Positions 46,601 through 57,400 of a stretch of 64,000 bases of DNA are shown piece by piece (the stretch's first letter is position 1; every line of letters begins with the position of its first letter). The stretch is taken from NCBI GenBank assembly GCA_949130485.1, contig OX422183.1, positions 16,698,420 through 16,762,419 of the forward strand, written 5' to 3'. The notes under the pieces are model-generated. The model did not search any database. It was given only the letters and a program-made list of their open reading frames with translations, and was not told where the DNA came from. Origin of the DNA: Agelas oroides. Its lineage: Eukaryota > Porifera > Demospongiae > Agelasida > Agelasidae. The translations under genes were made by a program, and so were the position numbers.

Positions 46601-49600
46601 TTCATTGATTGATGGGTACATGTCTTCAATAGTGGTTCCATTCTTCAGGGTGGTGGTGGTAACATGCACTGTACAAAGCAAAGGTGATCTGATAGTCTCT
46701 GTTGTTCCTTCTGTATCATGAAATAGAGAATGAAGAATCTGGTGGTTCTGGACCACTTTGTTCAATGTTGTCTCAAAGGTGTCTTTATCCAATTCTTCGT
46801 GCAGCAAAAGTGCAGCAAATACATTATTTACAGTTGAGTATTTTCCAATCCTCTCCAGCAGAGCAAATTCTTCTTGTTGGAAGGAAAGAGCTGACAGATT
46901 TTCCATGTTCAGAGTACACTCCTCTTTGGTATAGCATTGTGATGGTGTAACCGCTTTAACAAATTCTTCAAAGACTGGATGACAGTAGACAGTAGTGATA
47001 CTGACATTTACATCCAGTATATCAGATAGTCTTGATACCATTCTTTGAGCTACCAAAGAGTGACCTCCATTTTCAAAAAAGTCAAACCGCATTGTGATTA
47101 CTTCTTCTGAAACATGCAACTCACTGGCCCAAACTTGTGCAATGCACTTCTCATTTGCTGTTTCTGGTTTTCTGTGGCTAGATGAAAGCAAAATTTGAAA
47201 TTTTGATGATCCTTCCAGTGTCTGCAACTGTTTTTGGTGTACCTTGTCATTGGTGTTGAGTGGGATCTGATCAATAGCAAAGAATTTAGTAGGAACCATA
47301 TATGCAGGTAAGTGCTGCTTCATGTGACTCTGTAAGTCACTTGCTTTCACATCCCGGTCCAATACAACATAGGCTACCAAGTGCTTTTCATCTGCTTTAT
47401 CATTCTTTGCGATCACCGATGCATGCTGTATAGCGAGATATTGTAGGAGGGTGTTCTCAACTTCAGTAAGGTCCACTCGGATTCCACTTACTTTGACTTG
47501 CTGGTCACATCGTCCAAGAAAGTGTACAACAGGTGCATCATTCTTTAGAGGATCTGGTAGGACCCTCACTATGTCTCCACTGTTGTATAACTTTCCTTCT
47601 TCTGGGAAAACAGCTAGTATGTGAGGGGGTGGGATGATGAATGCCTTGTCGTTCAGTGTTTCATTTCTGTAACCTTTGGCAATTCCATCACCTCCAATAT
47701 AAAGTTTACCACTCATGCCAGTTGGTACAGGCATTAGATTGTCATCAAGGATATAGATTATTGTGTTGGAGACAGGGATACCAATTGGTACTTGAGCCAC
47801 TGAAGCTCTTGAGAAATTGTCTGGTACAATGTAGTAGGTTGTGAATGTTGTACCCTCTGTTGGCCCATACATGTTGTAGAAAGAGCATGAAGGAAGCTTT
47901 GTTTGTGCCAACTGGACTTTGTCAGTAGAGACAACATCCCCACCAGTAAGAATGTGATGTACCTTACAAAACATGTTAATGTGAAGGTCCATCATTACAT
48001 TAAACAATCCAGAAGTGAGCCACACCATAGTAACATCATGACTGTACACTTGTTTAGCAAGTTCAGCTGGTGACAATCTTTCTTGTGTTGAAATTACAAG
48101 TGTTCCACCATTCAGAAGAACACTCCATAACTCAAAGGTGCTGGCATCAAAATTTAATGGAGAATGTAGCAAAGACACATCTGTACCCCCAAATTCAATA
48201 TAGTTGCTGCCACGGACAATACGAACAACAGCCATGTGTGGAACATCCACAGCTTTAGGTTTGCCCGTTGTCCCTGATGTGACCATTGTGTATGCAACTT
48301 CTTGTGAGGAAAGGGAAACAACTGTTTCCTTTTCTGGTGCTGGTTCAGATAAAATCTCTTTGTCTATGACTTGCACTGCAACAGTAGACCCTAGTTCAAG
48401 GGTTGGTATCATGGCTTCACATTTTCTGCTGCAAAAGATATATTTAATACTGCACTCTGAAATGCAAAGTTTGATTCGCTGTGATGTAGACTGTGTGTCT
48501 ATAGGAATATAGGAACAACCGCTCTTCAGAATCCCTAGGATTGAAACAACTGCGATTGCACTCCTCTCCATTAGTAGTCCAACACTCTCTCTGGGTTTAA
48601 CATCCTTTAGGAGCTTCAAGGCTATGTTGTCAGAAACCACATTGAGCTCATGGTATGTCAGGATCATTCCTTCATTGACCTCACTAACTGCCACTGATTG
48701 AGGGTACATTTTGGCACATTCTCTAAATATCTCATGAATGCACATTTCCTTTGGATAATTGCTATAAGCCGTCTCTAAGTTGAGAGCCTTGATTTCCTGT
48801 GGTACTTCATCACCACACAGCATTGGAATGGAAGTGGTACAACAGGTTGGGTCATGAGGGACTGACTTACAAAGGGAAACAAAGCACTTTAAGAAACTAG
48901 CCATGACCTTTCCGTGCAATATCTCTGAATTGTATTGCAGAGAGCACAATAAACTGTTGTCAGAGCTGTGCCTAACAGTTAGAATAATGTCATATGGTAC
49001 AAGACCCAGATCAATTTGTGTTTGCTTGATTTGAATGTCACCTGCCAAGATGACTTCTGGTACCATTCCAAATACAAAAAGGGTATTGAAAAGAGGAGTG
49101 CGTGCATTCTTGTGCCACTCTGGATCAACAGCCCCCACAACATCCTGAAATGGACAGTTGTTCTGAAATGCCATATTCAGATTTTCACTTACCTTTGCAA
49201 ATAATTGAGAGAAACTCTGAGGTGTTCTGAAGTCTGTTCGTACAACAACAGGATTACCAAAATAACCAATGGTATCAAAGTTTTTGTTTCCTTCACTTCT
49301 GTTGTAAGTTGGATAGCCAACAGATATATCTGTTTGGCCGCTGTACTTATGGAGTAGGAGCTGAAAGATAGAAAGCAGTAGAGCTTCAATCTCTTGGTAT
49401 GCACTTGTTAACTTTGTCAGTTCTTCTGTTACTTGTGCTGGGACAGAAGTGGTTACTGTCTCAGCCTGGAAGGTCAACTTCTTCAAGGGATTGTGTTGCC
49501 ATGGAAGATTTACAACATTGGCAATTCCCTTAAGTTTTTGGGTCCAGAAATACAATTGTTCTTGCTTTGGAGCTGGGACAAATCCAAGGAATGGATTGAT

Positions 49601-50115
49601 GGGTGCTGCTAGAGTAGGAGTCTTGTTTCCAAGAATTGCTTCATAGCATGCACCAACCTCCTTTGCAAATATAGTGAAGCTTGGATCGCCATCAGAGATG
49701 ATGTGATGCATGACCATGACCAGAAGCCATTTTCGTGCTTGAATTTGGAACAGCTGCAAACGAAACAGGGGAGGTTCTTCAATGTTGAAAGGAAGCTGGG
49801 CCATTTCTCTTACTTTCTTTTCCAAACTTTCCTCCGTTGCTGTACACATGTCATACACTGGCACTTGGATATTAACATGCGGCACAACCTCCATCACGGC
49901 ATTTCTAGATGTCAATACAACACGTGAACGCAAAGCTACGTGGCGTGAACATACTATCAGCACACTCTGGTGAAGAATAGGAATATTCAGTTCACCTTCA
50001 ATTTCAAAGCCGCAGTGTTCATTAAAGGCTCCAGTGTTTGGATACCTCTGAGCTAGAATCATGAATCTTTCTTCTGATGGTGTTAGAGGTCTTGTGTGGG
50101 GTTCACACGGAAGAT
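40688..50115 (-). CDS. Hybrid NRPS / acyl ligase-ketoreductase megasynthase, about 3,140 aa
   Basis: This is one uninterrupted 9,428-nt exon. Numbering residues from a non-ATG codon at 50,146, the order is: condensation C1 (20-430, HHIISDG at 147), adenylation A1 (470-985), carrier T1 (Ser1030), condensation C2 (1085-1478, HHIIADD at 1214), an A-subdomain-like segment (1515-1600), a second adenylating ligase (1665-2235), ketoreductase (2250-2700), carrier T2 (Ser2840) and thioesterase (2915-3150). There is no KS, AT, MT or reductase domain. The enzyme would build, on two phosphopantetheine arms, a chain joining an N-terminal donor, an amino acid and a (hydroxy) acid, then release it. The frame has an in-frame stop at 50,159 and no ATG before residue 29, which lies within the first C motif. 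With the acceptor at 50,116 this points to a separate 5' exon. Codon use and base composition resemble the surroundings, arguing for a resident gene even if the ancestor was bacterial. Confidence 0.93.
40697..41404 (-). other. Thioesterase domain of the megasynthase
   Basis: Residues about 2915-3150 open with LFCLPYIG, as in NRPS/PKS thioesterases. The nucleophile motif is GHSFG (Ser2981), the acid is probably Asp3097 in GGVADHV, and the base is His3125 in FQGDHFF. The triad is complete, so hydrolytic or cyclising release is plausible. Confidence 0.9.
41513..41734 (-). other. Carrier domain T2
   Basis: Residues about 2805-2878; FYEVGGDSLQIAQLV gives the phosphopantetheine serine at 2840. Confidence 0.93.
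42047..43399 (-). other. Ketoreductase (KR) with structural half
   Basis: Residues about 2250-2490 look like the catalytically silent half (starting HTLTWEPF). Residues 2498-2700 are the catalytic Rossmann half with GGAGGVG (2506-2512), Lys2609, Ser2633/2634, Tyr2647 and Asn2651. The tetrad is intact, so NADPH-dependent reduction of a carrier-bound ketone is expected. There is no ketosynthase to create that ketone. Confidence 0.9.
43442..45154 (-). other. Second adenylating domain (acyl / keto-acid ligase type)
   Basis: Residues about 1665-2235. P-loop-like LSSGSTGAPK (1855-1864), GMAET (2012-2016), SGD (2101-2103) and the catalytic lysine 2218 in TSGKIQR are all present. At the place where amino-acid-activating domains have FDxS it reads IPMDHVVPILTFHL, so the aspartate that holds an alpha-amino group is not evident. 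The MDHV...FHL and WAPNFGYALV phrases recall the loading ligases of bacterial hybrid synthases such as the bacillaene type (from memory). A carboxylic or keto acid substrate is more likely than an amino acid. Confidence 0.85.
45347..45604 (-). other. A-subdomain-like segment (possible split pseudo-Asub)
   Basis: Residues about 1515-1600 follow the pattern of an adenylation C-terminal subdomain (DEILRDVSVRDCHIAVVKEG ... SLPRNEQGQISEDEL), but the catalytic lysine position is glutamine and no A core precedes it. A basic, low-complexity linker (1620-1660) follows. Confidence 0.7.
45713..46894 (-). other. Condensation domain C2
   Basis: Residues about 1085-1478. The active-site motif HHIIADD (1214-1220) keeps both histidines and the first aspartate, but the usual final glycine is aspartate. 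It joins T1 to T2 cargo. Whether it makes amide or ester bonds cannot be read from sequence alone. Confidence 0.85.
46943..47164 (-). other. Carrier domain T1
   Basis: Residues about 995-1068; FFENGGHSLVAQRMV gives the phosphopantetheine serine at 1030. Confidence 0.92.
47192..48739 (-). other. Adenylation domain A1, valine-like pocket code
   Basis: Residues about 470-985 with TSGTTGKPK (623-631), NFDASTFELW, YGPTEG, YNSGD, GRCDQQVKVSGIRV and Lys968 in NTNDKV. Aligning by eye to the GrsA Phe domain gives specificity residues D667, A668, F671, W709, L733, G735, M759, T767, F768, K968. As I remember it, the bacterial valine code is DAFWIGGTFK; eight of ten agree. Confidence 0.88.
48857..50089 (-). 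other. Condensation domain C1 (N-terminal)
   Basis: Residues about 20-430; opens RPLTPSEERFMI and carries HHIISDG at 147-153 with the expected spacing. A C domain at the very start must take its donor from outside: a free acyl-CoA, a trans-acting carrier, or a partner synthase. Confidence 0.9.
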
Positions 50116-50131
50116 CTAGAGAAGGATAAGA
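50116..50131 (-). other. Splice acceptor of the megasynthase main exon
   Basis: The minus strand reads TTATCCTTCTCTAG followed by ATCTTCCG, a textbook polypyrimidine-AG. The exon begins in phase 1 (first two bases complete a split codon). A TTAAC branch-like sequence lies about 45 bp upstream. Confidence 0.7.
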
Positions 50132-50624
50132 TGAATACTTTATCAAGATTTTAAGATGTTAAGTGTCTAGGTGGCCAAATCTTGAGCTAAGGTTTTGCCG
50201 TTTGTCACCTAACTATTTTTGGGGTATCAAAGACTGATCAGTCTAGCTACTGCAAGACCTGCAATCAAGTGTCAAATTTGATGGACACATGCACGTTCAA
50301 AGTTGTCACTAGCTTTAGCTGACTGGAATGCACATACTGGTGTTATGTACAGACCACGACCTATAAGTTATGAATACCAATAGCATAGCCAAGGTTATAT
50401 TTTTAACAAATCAAAGGTAATGGAGTAGGTAATTAAAATATATGTGTGATGATGACTGAGAGGGGCTTCAAAATGTATTGGTAGCATGTTAATGGTCTAT
50501 ATATTTAAGCATTAGCCCGTCCTCTTGAACAAATCCCAAGATCTTTCTCAGGTAGCAACAAATATCCTGTTTGTTAATTGAAATTCCTATCTTTGAGCTT
50601 TTTCCAAAACATTATACAAGTTAC

Positions 50625-50640
50625 TGTGGAAAGCAGCCAT
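50625..50640 (-). other. Candidate 5' coding exon of the megasynthase
   Basis: The minus strand gives ATGGCTGCTTTCCACA followed by GTAACT. It has an in-frame TAA just upstream and the phase needed to join the acceptor at 50,116 across a 509-bp intron, giving MAAFHNLPCEPHTRPLTPSE. At only 16 nt the match could be accidental. Confidence 0.35.
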
Positions 50641-51039
50641 CAAATATTAGAGTGTTTATCATACGTCTAACTCATGTGAATGCATAGGACTCAATGGGGA
50701 AGCCTTGCAGCTGCATGTAGTTATAAAAAGCCATATTTTTTACTACAAGTCGATCACGCGGGAATCCATATCAGTACTACAAGTCACGCAAGAATCCATA
50801 TCAGGTACTACAAGTCATGTGCGCTGCATCTGAACGTGCAATGAAATCGAACGTGCATATGATAAAACCATTATCACCATAGTATCAAGCTGTACCGGAA
50901 TAAATATCACTCATTTGTTGCTGTCGGCATTGTTACTCGTGCTGCACACTCGTAGCAAACTCTGTTTGGCAAATTCAATGCTCATCAAATTTTCCAATTA
51001 TACAGGTGTATTATCCACAGAACATAGGTACTCGATGAA

Positions 51040-51500
51040 TATTAGTACCCTTCCGCCCGGCCGGTCTGTGGGTAGAGTTTCACTGAAGACTAAACATAGA
51101 TAGCAGTAGCTAGCTAGCTGTTCCAGGAGTAGCAGCAGCAGCAGCAATACTGGAGCCCTGGTACCAGTGGGAAGATACAACTTCACAGTACCTGGCTACA
51201 ATCGGGATGATTGCCCTGATGCTAACAATGTTACATAAAGCAAACTGTGTGTAGCAGTTTGGGCGGTTGGTCGTGCAGCCGTTAACAGTGATGCCGAAGA
51301 TTGACAGCAGATGGCAGTAGGTCCGTTTGTAAGTGCAGACTAGTCAAGCAGTTCACTCTAGCGGTAGCTTCGTTAGTACCACAGCATCATGACAGCTGCC
51401 TTTGCACTACTGTATAATTTAACCCTGTGGTATAATACACCATAATTATAAGTACCCTACACATAATCAGTACCACAAAAATGTGTGATTTTGAAATACG
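51040..51500. repeat. Dispersed repeat family C, copy 2
   Basis: Collinear with 26,900-27,345; contains a (CAG)n-like GTAGCAGCAGCAGCAGCA insertion at about 51,128 that the other copy lacks. Confidence 0.75.
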
Positions 51501-52045
51501 TATAGCGGGAAATTTTTGCTGGTGCAAAATTTCGTGAAATTGCCCCCAGACTCTTCAGAAGAAATTTTCGAGGTTTTTATTTTCACGGAGCGAATGCGTG
51601 ATGCTCTGACCACACCCCTACCAGTTGATGGCCATGCCCAACATGCAAAGCGAAGAAATGACACTGAACGACGAAGCGAAGAAGCTTGTGCAGCAACAGC
51701 CTAGTCTTCCTTTTGTGTGGAGGCCTTCACAATTATGAAAGTATCAGGACTGCTGCTGTGGGCGAGAAACTGGCTTGTTGGATTCAGCACTGCTGATCTC
51801 GACTTCGACAACTTCGGAGCATCTCTTACAGGTTTGTTGGCATTTTGTACAGTTACTACAGTATCAGGCTGATTCTTCTCTACAGCGACCATTTAAAGGG
51901 CAGACAGACAGTAGAGAACCATCTCGTTCACATGGGCACTAGTTCGTATCGACGTATATGCACATAATGACATCATCAATTTCCATCTAGCTTAGTTCAT
52001 TTTTTTGTGGTTTCGATTCTTGCGGAAGCATGTCCCGCTATACGG
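51500..52045. mobile_element. TATAGCGGGA-type inverted-repeat element, about 545 bp
   Basis: The left end TATAGCGGGAAATTTTTGC and the right end GTCCCGCTATACGG are inverted, with nearby GTTTTTATTTTCACGG and TTTTTGTGGTTTCGATTC arms. It carries a 63-codon minus-strand frame with an ATG start (51,701-51,892, MVAVEKNQPDTVVTVQNANK), polar and without a known domain. Confidence 0.55.
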
Positions 52046-52074
52046 TAGAAGTAAACGGCACTTATATTTTGTAA

Positions 52075-54315
52075 GCACTAGATTCTTTAAAATTAGCATG
52101 GGAGGGATGGCCTAGCAACTATTGTAATCAGCATAATTTGCTAAAACAACAATGTTGTTTTCACATTGATTAAATAATTAACTATGGCAGGCTGTTTTGT
52201 ACATATACAGAATTCTGGATTCAGACTCTAAGCAGTAACAGCCCACAAGCAGCTACTGCGGTGATGAATGTAGTCCAATATTGAGCTTGTAAACTTAAAA
52301 GCTTCGTTGAAACATAGTAGGCTTATTTATGCTCCCATGCCTTCCCTGGTTCCAGTTTTGATCACTTGCAGTATGCAAAGAACAGATGGGAAAAGCATGG
52401 TAACTCTCACAGGTTCTAGACAGAGAGACTTATTCGCTTTTTATCTGCAACTACAGAGAAGCTAGAGAAATGGGACTAGTTCCAGCAAGGTAGCAGGTTC
52501 TACCTCTAAAACATACCTAGGTTCAAAGTGTAACCACTTGAAAAAGTGGCTGTGATATGGGTGTTCCAACTACAAAAGTGCCACCAAAATATTTCCTGTA
52601 CGTAGTTCGATAAGCCCTTGGACAGTGGCACACTGCAAAAAAAAAAACCCAGTTATTTTAGCTAAGTAATTGGATGCTACAGTTGCGAGGCTATCTTACT
52701 ATGCAAATTTTTATGAATACAGTGCTGAAAAAGATTCATACAGTGGGAGTTGATGCTTGAGTAAACTTTACTAGCCTCCCACAGAATGTATTCTTTGAAT
52801 TAGCGTAGGAAGGCAATTGTAGCAACCAAATAATTTGCTAAAACCACAGTTTTGTTTTTACAGTGATATGTGCAGAGTAAAAATCTTATTTTCTGCACAT
52901 GGTCTGGTTGTCATGTTATAATGTAGAGAAATCTACAATATAACCCACCTCATGCATGTTAAGGATTGGATCCAACTGTTTTGCATGTGCTGCATAAATC
53001 ACACCTGTGGCAGCCATTATTGTACCATAAACCGGAAGCCAGTTGTATCTATGTAAACATTGCAGGACCTTGGAATGCAATTACCAAAGCGTGATGTGAT
53101 ATGCATGGTCTGTAACACTAGAACTTGTTCTGCCAAGCATTCTGAACATTTTTCAAATGCACTTCAGTAGAGTCACATGCACTGTGTAGATCGAGTAGTA
53201 TGTGCCAGATAGCTACCTCCGAGAAAGCCACATAATAGCCACTTAGGAGCTCTGTTCCCAGAAGTAACCCATGTGGAATTTGCCAGAAGGGTGCTGGAGT
53301 GCATTGTTGGGTTTGAGTGAGAAAAAATCCCATTGTCTTTGATTTCATCATGGGAAAAGTTTGTAGGTGACCGCTAAAGGTACAAAGTGGAAGTTTAAAT
53401 GATTGGTTGGTCTGGCATATTTGCCAGTTCCAGTGTGCTTTGGAAAGAGATATCGACTATTCCCACAAATAAAACATTGGGCCAGATAAAATACAACATA
53501 ATGGTGGAGAAATCGTAAAATTCTGCTTGCACAAATTCCACATATTGACTGTACACACAGGCTAAGTTGACCCCTGCTGACCTCTATTCTCTGTGAACAC
53601 ACAACCTGGTTTGTCATACATATTGTGCTGGCTTACGCATGTCACAAGTAGCTACTCAAGGGAAGATACCATGCATGCTGAATACACAGCTGAAGTAGCA
53701 TAAGAATCTCTGTCACCTTTGAATTCAGCTGCATTCTGTAAGTAGCCTGGTTTTACCGCAAACTCACAAAAAAAAAATTGCACTATATAGAGTACTATTA
53801 ATAGTTGAAATTTTGGCAGTGGAAAAACTTGTGGTATTTTGTTGAGTTGGTCTGTACTCGCGAAAGTAACGTTACGCACGTTAGTATGTGGTGTGGTCAC
53901 CACGCTATCCTGAATCACGAATATTATAAAAGCACAAAAAGTTAGGCTTCTGTGAAATATAATGAATGTATGTATGTGAATTTTACTGTAAATAGCTACA
54001 CTCTTTCGTGAATACGTAACAAACTCTGTATCAGGACTTTCACATTCACTTGTCCACACTACAGGATATTTTAGCAAAGTATTTGGTTAGCTACTACAAT
54101 TGCGTGACTATCTTTACTATGCAAATTTTATGAATGCGGTGCTAGAAAAGGATTCATGCAGTGGGAGCTGATACGTACTTGAATAAACTTTACTAGCCTC
54201 CCACAAATGTTTCACAAGCACTACATCTTTGAATTAGCATAGGAAGGATAGTCGCGCAATTAGAGTACCAAAGAATTTGCTGAAACAATTTTGTTTTACA
54301 GTAATATATATGCAA
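52075..54315. repeat. Three related segments around a gene-free region
   Basis: A unit with ACTAGCCTCCCACA, CTTTGAATTAGC(G/A)TAGGAAGG and AATTTGCT(A/G)AAAC...TTTTGTTTT(T)ACAGT occurs at 52,650-52,880 and 54,080-54,315, with a partial copy at 52,075-52,175. A family B fragment sits between at 53,555-53,765 (CTGACCTCTATTCTCTGTGAACAC; CTGTAAGTAGCCTGG). No gene is supported here. Confidence 0.65.
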
Positions 54316-55456
54316 TGAACAAGTACAGCATGGGTGAAGAGGAGTATGTGAGACAATCAATAGCATGAAGCTAACAAGTGAGGGTTCTCAGAGGTAGCAT
54401 GCAAATATTACAGCTGCCTATATGTATGGCAACTCACCATGTTTTCCCTAAGCTACTTCAAGTAAAGATTGTGCATTACAGGCCAGGCTGTGTGCTGAGA
54501 CCACCCATGTGTAGAATGCCCTATAGGCCATAGTTATAGAGCTGTCTGGGGCCCAGCAAGACAAATGGCTGTATTGCAAAGCTATTCGCTGCAAATCTTT
54601 CAAACAAACCCTTTCAGAAGCTTTGGTAGCTTAAGGTTACGGGTACATGTTCATGAATAAAATTAGTATGTCACAAACTTGCCTGTATGCAATCAAGACG
54701 GTTTGAGAAGGTCATTAGCCCTGCTTAATTTAGCACTTAAACTGTTTCAAATCGATTTAAACTGGTTTGGCCAACCCACGCCATTATGCGGTTTACAGAA
54801 AGTGGCCTCCAAAGTGCATTGGGGTGTTTAAACCCGATAGCGCCCGTATGCGCCCGGAATTTTTTTACAACCGATAGCGCCCGTAAGCGCCCAAGTTAGC
54901 TTCCGGCTATTTATCGCCACAGCTGCGCGTTTTTGACTTAGTACATAGTTATTATAAGCCACAGGAAGTCGATCGAAGCATAATTAGCCGGGGTGTCCTT
55001 TCCCTGGAAATCGCGTTCGAAGTTTGGCTGCCGACCGTGTTGAACCTAGCATCGTCACAGAACTGCTTGTATCCTACGCGCGCGCAACTAGTTCTACAGA
55101 ATTGTTTCTAGCTAATCATCTAAACAACAATGAAAACGTACCTTCGCTGGGAGTTTGGCCACGGATTTCCCGTCATTTCCAATGGATAGCGAGTACCCGC
55201 CCTTCATCCGTTCTCAGTGGCTTAGTCGAACTTCACCATCAACTCGTATGACTACTTCCTGAGTAAAGCAGGTTTGTTTTTGATCAAACTAAGCCTAACA
55301 ATCAACCTGTGAACTCAGCTAGTTTACAAGTTATAACGCTATGAATCATGATGATACAAAATCGCCATTTTTTCAATATCTTGTCTCGTGGCTACGAGAT
55401 TGATTTCTGCGCATGCGCGTCGGGGGTAAAAGAGTTAACACAGCTGCCCTGAACTA
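54316..55456. other. No gene; short repeated GATAGCGCCCGTA motifs
   Basis: CCGATAGCGCCCGTA(T/A)GCGCCC occurs twice within 50 bp at about 54,835-54,892. A GC-rich open stretch (55,024-55,251) lacks an ATG start. A TCTCGTGGCTACGAGA hairpin lies at about 55,384-55,399. Confidence 0.5.
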
Positions 55457-55856
55457 ATTTCAAACTGACTCATTTTGAAACTGGTCTAACCGTGCTAGTG
55501 TAAACAGGGCTATTTCAAACTGACTCATTTTGAAACTGGTCTAACCGTGCTAGTGTAAACAGGGCTATTTCAAACTGACTCATCATGTTTGTAACTGGTC
55601 TAACCGTGCTAGTGTAAACAGGGCTATTTCAAACTGACTCATTTTGAAACTGGTCTAACCGTGCTAGTGTAAACAGGGCTATTTCAAACTGACTCATCAT
55701 GTTTGAAACTGGTCTAACCGTGCTAGTGTAAACAGGGCTATTTCAAACTGACTCATCATGTTTGAAACTGGTCTAACCGTGCTAGTGTAAACAGGGCTAT
55801 TTCAAACTGACTTATTTTGAAACTGGTTTAAAAGTGCTAGTGTAAACAGGGCTATT
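55457..55856. repeat. 55/58-bp minisatellite, about 7 units
   Basis: The unit GTGCTAGTGTAAACAGGGCT then ATTTCAAACTGACTCATTTT then GAAACTGGTCTAACC is 55 bp. Three units carry CATCATGTTTG in place of CATTTTG, giving 58 bp. The last unit is diverged. Confidence 0.95.
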
Positions 55857-56533
55857 CAGTGTGTTGTTCTGGTATTGTGCATGATCAATGGACGAGGTTT
55901 GACAGACTTTCACCAGACAAGTTTATTATTGCAATGTTTCAACATTCTCTTCATCAGGCTCAAAAAAATGCTGATGAAGATACGGCCACTGACAACATCC
56001 TTGAACGACTTCACTTTTGACAGAGTCGGGGACAGAAATATTACATGCAGGACTGCATATGTCCTCCCTCCGGTTGCGCTCAGCATCACGTACACCCGCT
56101 TTTCTCTGCGATCTCATCGGCTTCAAAGAACAGCTGCGAATTCATGTGTGCCAACACCGCGCGAAGCCGAGTCGTTGTGGCCGAATTTTACACACCGCAC
56201 GTAGTATCTCCAGGGGGGGGTCTGGGGGCATACTACCCCAGGAAGACTTTGTTAAATTAGACGCTAGGGGAGTGCTTCCGAGGCCATTTTTAGCCCCAAA
56301 TCTCATACGTTCTGCAATTCTGCAATTCTTAGCAAACAGAATTTCAATAGTTGCTACACGTACTCTCCATGAGGTAGTGATCGCAGGTTGCGCGCGCAAC
56401 TTAGTGCGCACAGTAACCACAAGGTTACATATGAAAGGCATGCCCCCGCAGCAAAAAATAATTGCTCGGAGATCTCTTCTTAGCTGTGATCATCAGCAAG
56501 CAGGATTCTGATTCACATTGAGTGCTGAATGAG

Positions 56534-56629
56534 TAGTCTTGTTCCCAGGCTCCCGCCCAGCTTTCTGTCGCTGGCAGTACGTATACTGCAAATGATGGAA
56601 AGCTGGACGGAGCCTGAGGAACAAGGCCA
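56534..56629. mobile_element. TAGTCTCGT-family hairpin, 96 bp
   Basis: TAGTCTTGTTCCCAGGCTCC and GGAGCCTGAGGAACAAGGCCA are inverted, with an inner CCAGCTTTC / GAAAGCTGG arm as in the right end of the element at 22,083-22,713. Confidence 0.8.
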
Positions 56630-57400
56630 GTGATTTCAGATTCTGCGTATGAAGTTAGCTGCGCGAACGTGCCGCAGGTATATAGCACGGGCTTCATCGC
56701 AGTAAACCATCGAGTAAACCGAAATGGCTGAAAATCCTAACGCAACGTTGCCTTTTTGTCGGTGAAATTTGTAGAGTCTAAGATGATGGGCAGCCGTTTA
56801 GACGTGTATTCAAAGTGCACATGCATGTGCGCGTTTAGTCTGAGAAAAAGTGGTCGGGCCAAAACCCGACCAGCCCGACGTCTTTCTATATACGGCCACG
56901 AACCATCTGGCAACAGCAGTCACTGCAGATACAACAACACGGACTGAACCATGAACTCAAGTTGTTAATGTTACCGTGAAGGACGTGTTTGCACAGTGAT
57001 TCTAAACTGCTCAAGTGCTTATCCTAACTGTAAACGTATTGGTTACTTGACGGCTTATAAAGATTCAAGTTAGCTACTCACAAACAGAAGATTTCACGGT
57101 AGCTAGCGATAGCCAGCTAGCTAGCTATAAATACCTTTGACAAATGGCAAGTTAGTTTTACTAACGGCAGAAAACCAACTTACGGCACGACCATGATGAT
57201 TTATCCACCATCTTGTACCGTTTCCCCTCTCGCTGCAAGTATTGCCACTTCGCACTTTCAGTCACTAGAACAGCGCTTTCGGCGAGCCAATTTATATTAC
57301 GGCGGCTGTGTGCGCCTGCTCATTGACAGTGTCTGCATACTCCCGTAACCTATCGTATACGTAGGGATACCGGAAAATGCGGACTCTGATAACGGAATCT
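56630..57400. other. No recognisable gene
   Basis: Short frames only. Includes a CTAGCTAGC-rich stretch at 57,105-57,125. The upstream part (55,857-56,530) is comparatively GC-rich with overlapping frames on both strands but no domain I can name. Confidence 0.45.

Noticed and set aside
40688..50146. Megasynthase as bacterial contamination in the assembly
   Set aside because: Base composition matches the flanks, an animal-type splice acceptor borders the frame, AATAAA overlaps the stop, no ribosome-binding site or operon neighbour is present, and animal repeats and an intron-bearing receptor lie on either side. Only read-level evidence could reopen this.
50144..50146. TTG at the head of the long frame as the start codon
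   Set aside because: Non-ATG starts are rare in animals, and the preceding bases form a good splice acceptor 30 bp further in, so the first ten residues are probably intronic.
53652..54077. A 141-codon minus-strand frame
   Set aside because: It overlaps dispersed repeat families found elsewhere in the window and has no recognisable domain or splice context.
56017..56511. A 164-codon plus-strand frame and an overlapping minus frame (55,926-56,126) ending near AATAAA
   Set aside because: Both strands are open across a GC-rich patch, neither has a known domain, and the minus frame has no clear upstream exon. A terminal exon is possible but not supportable.
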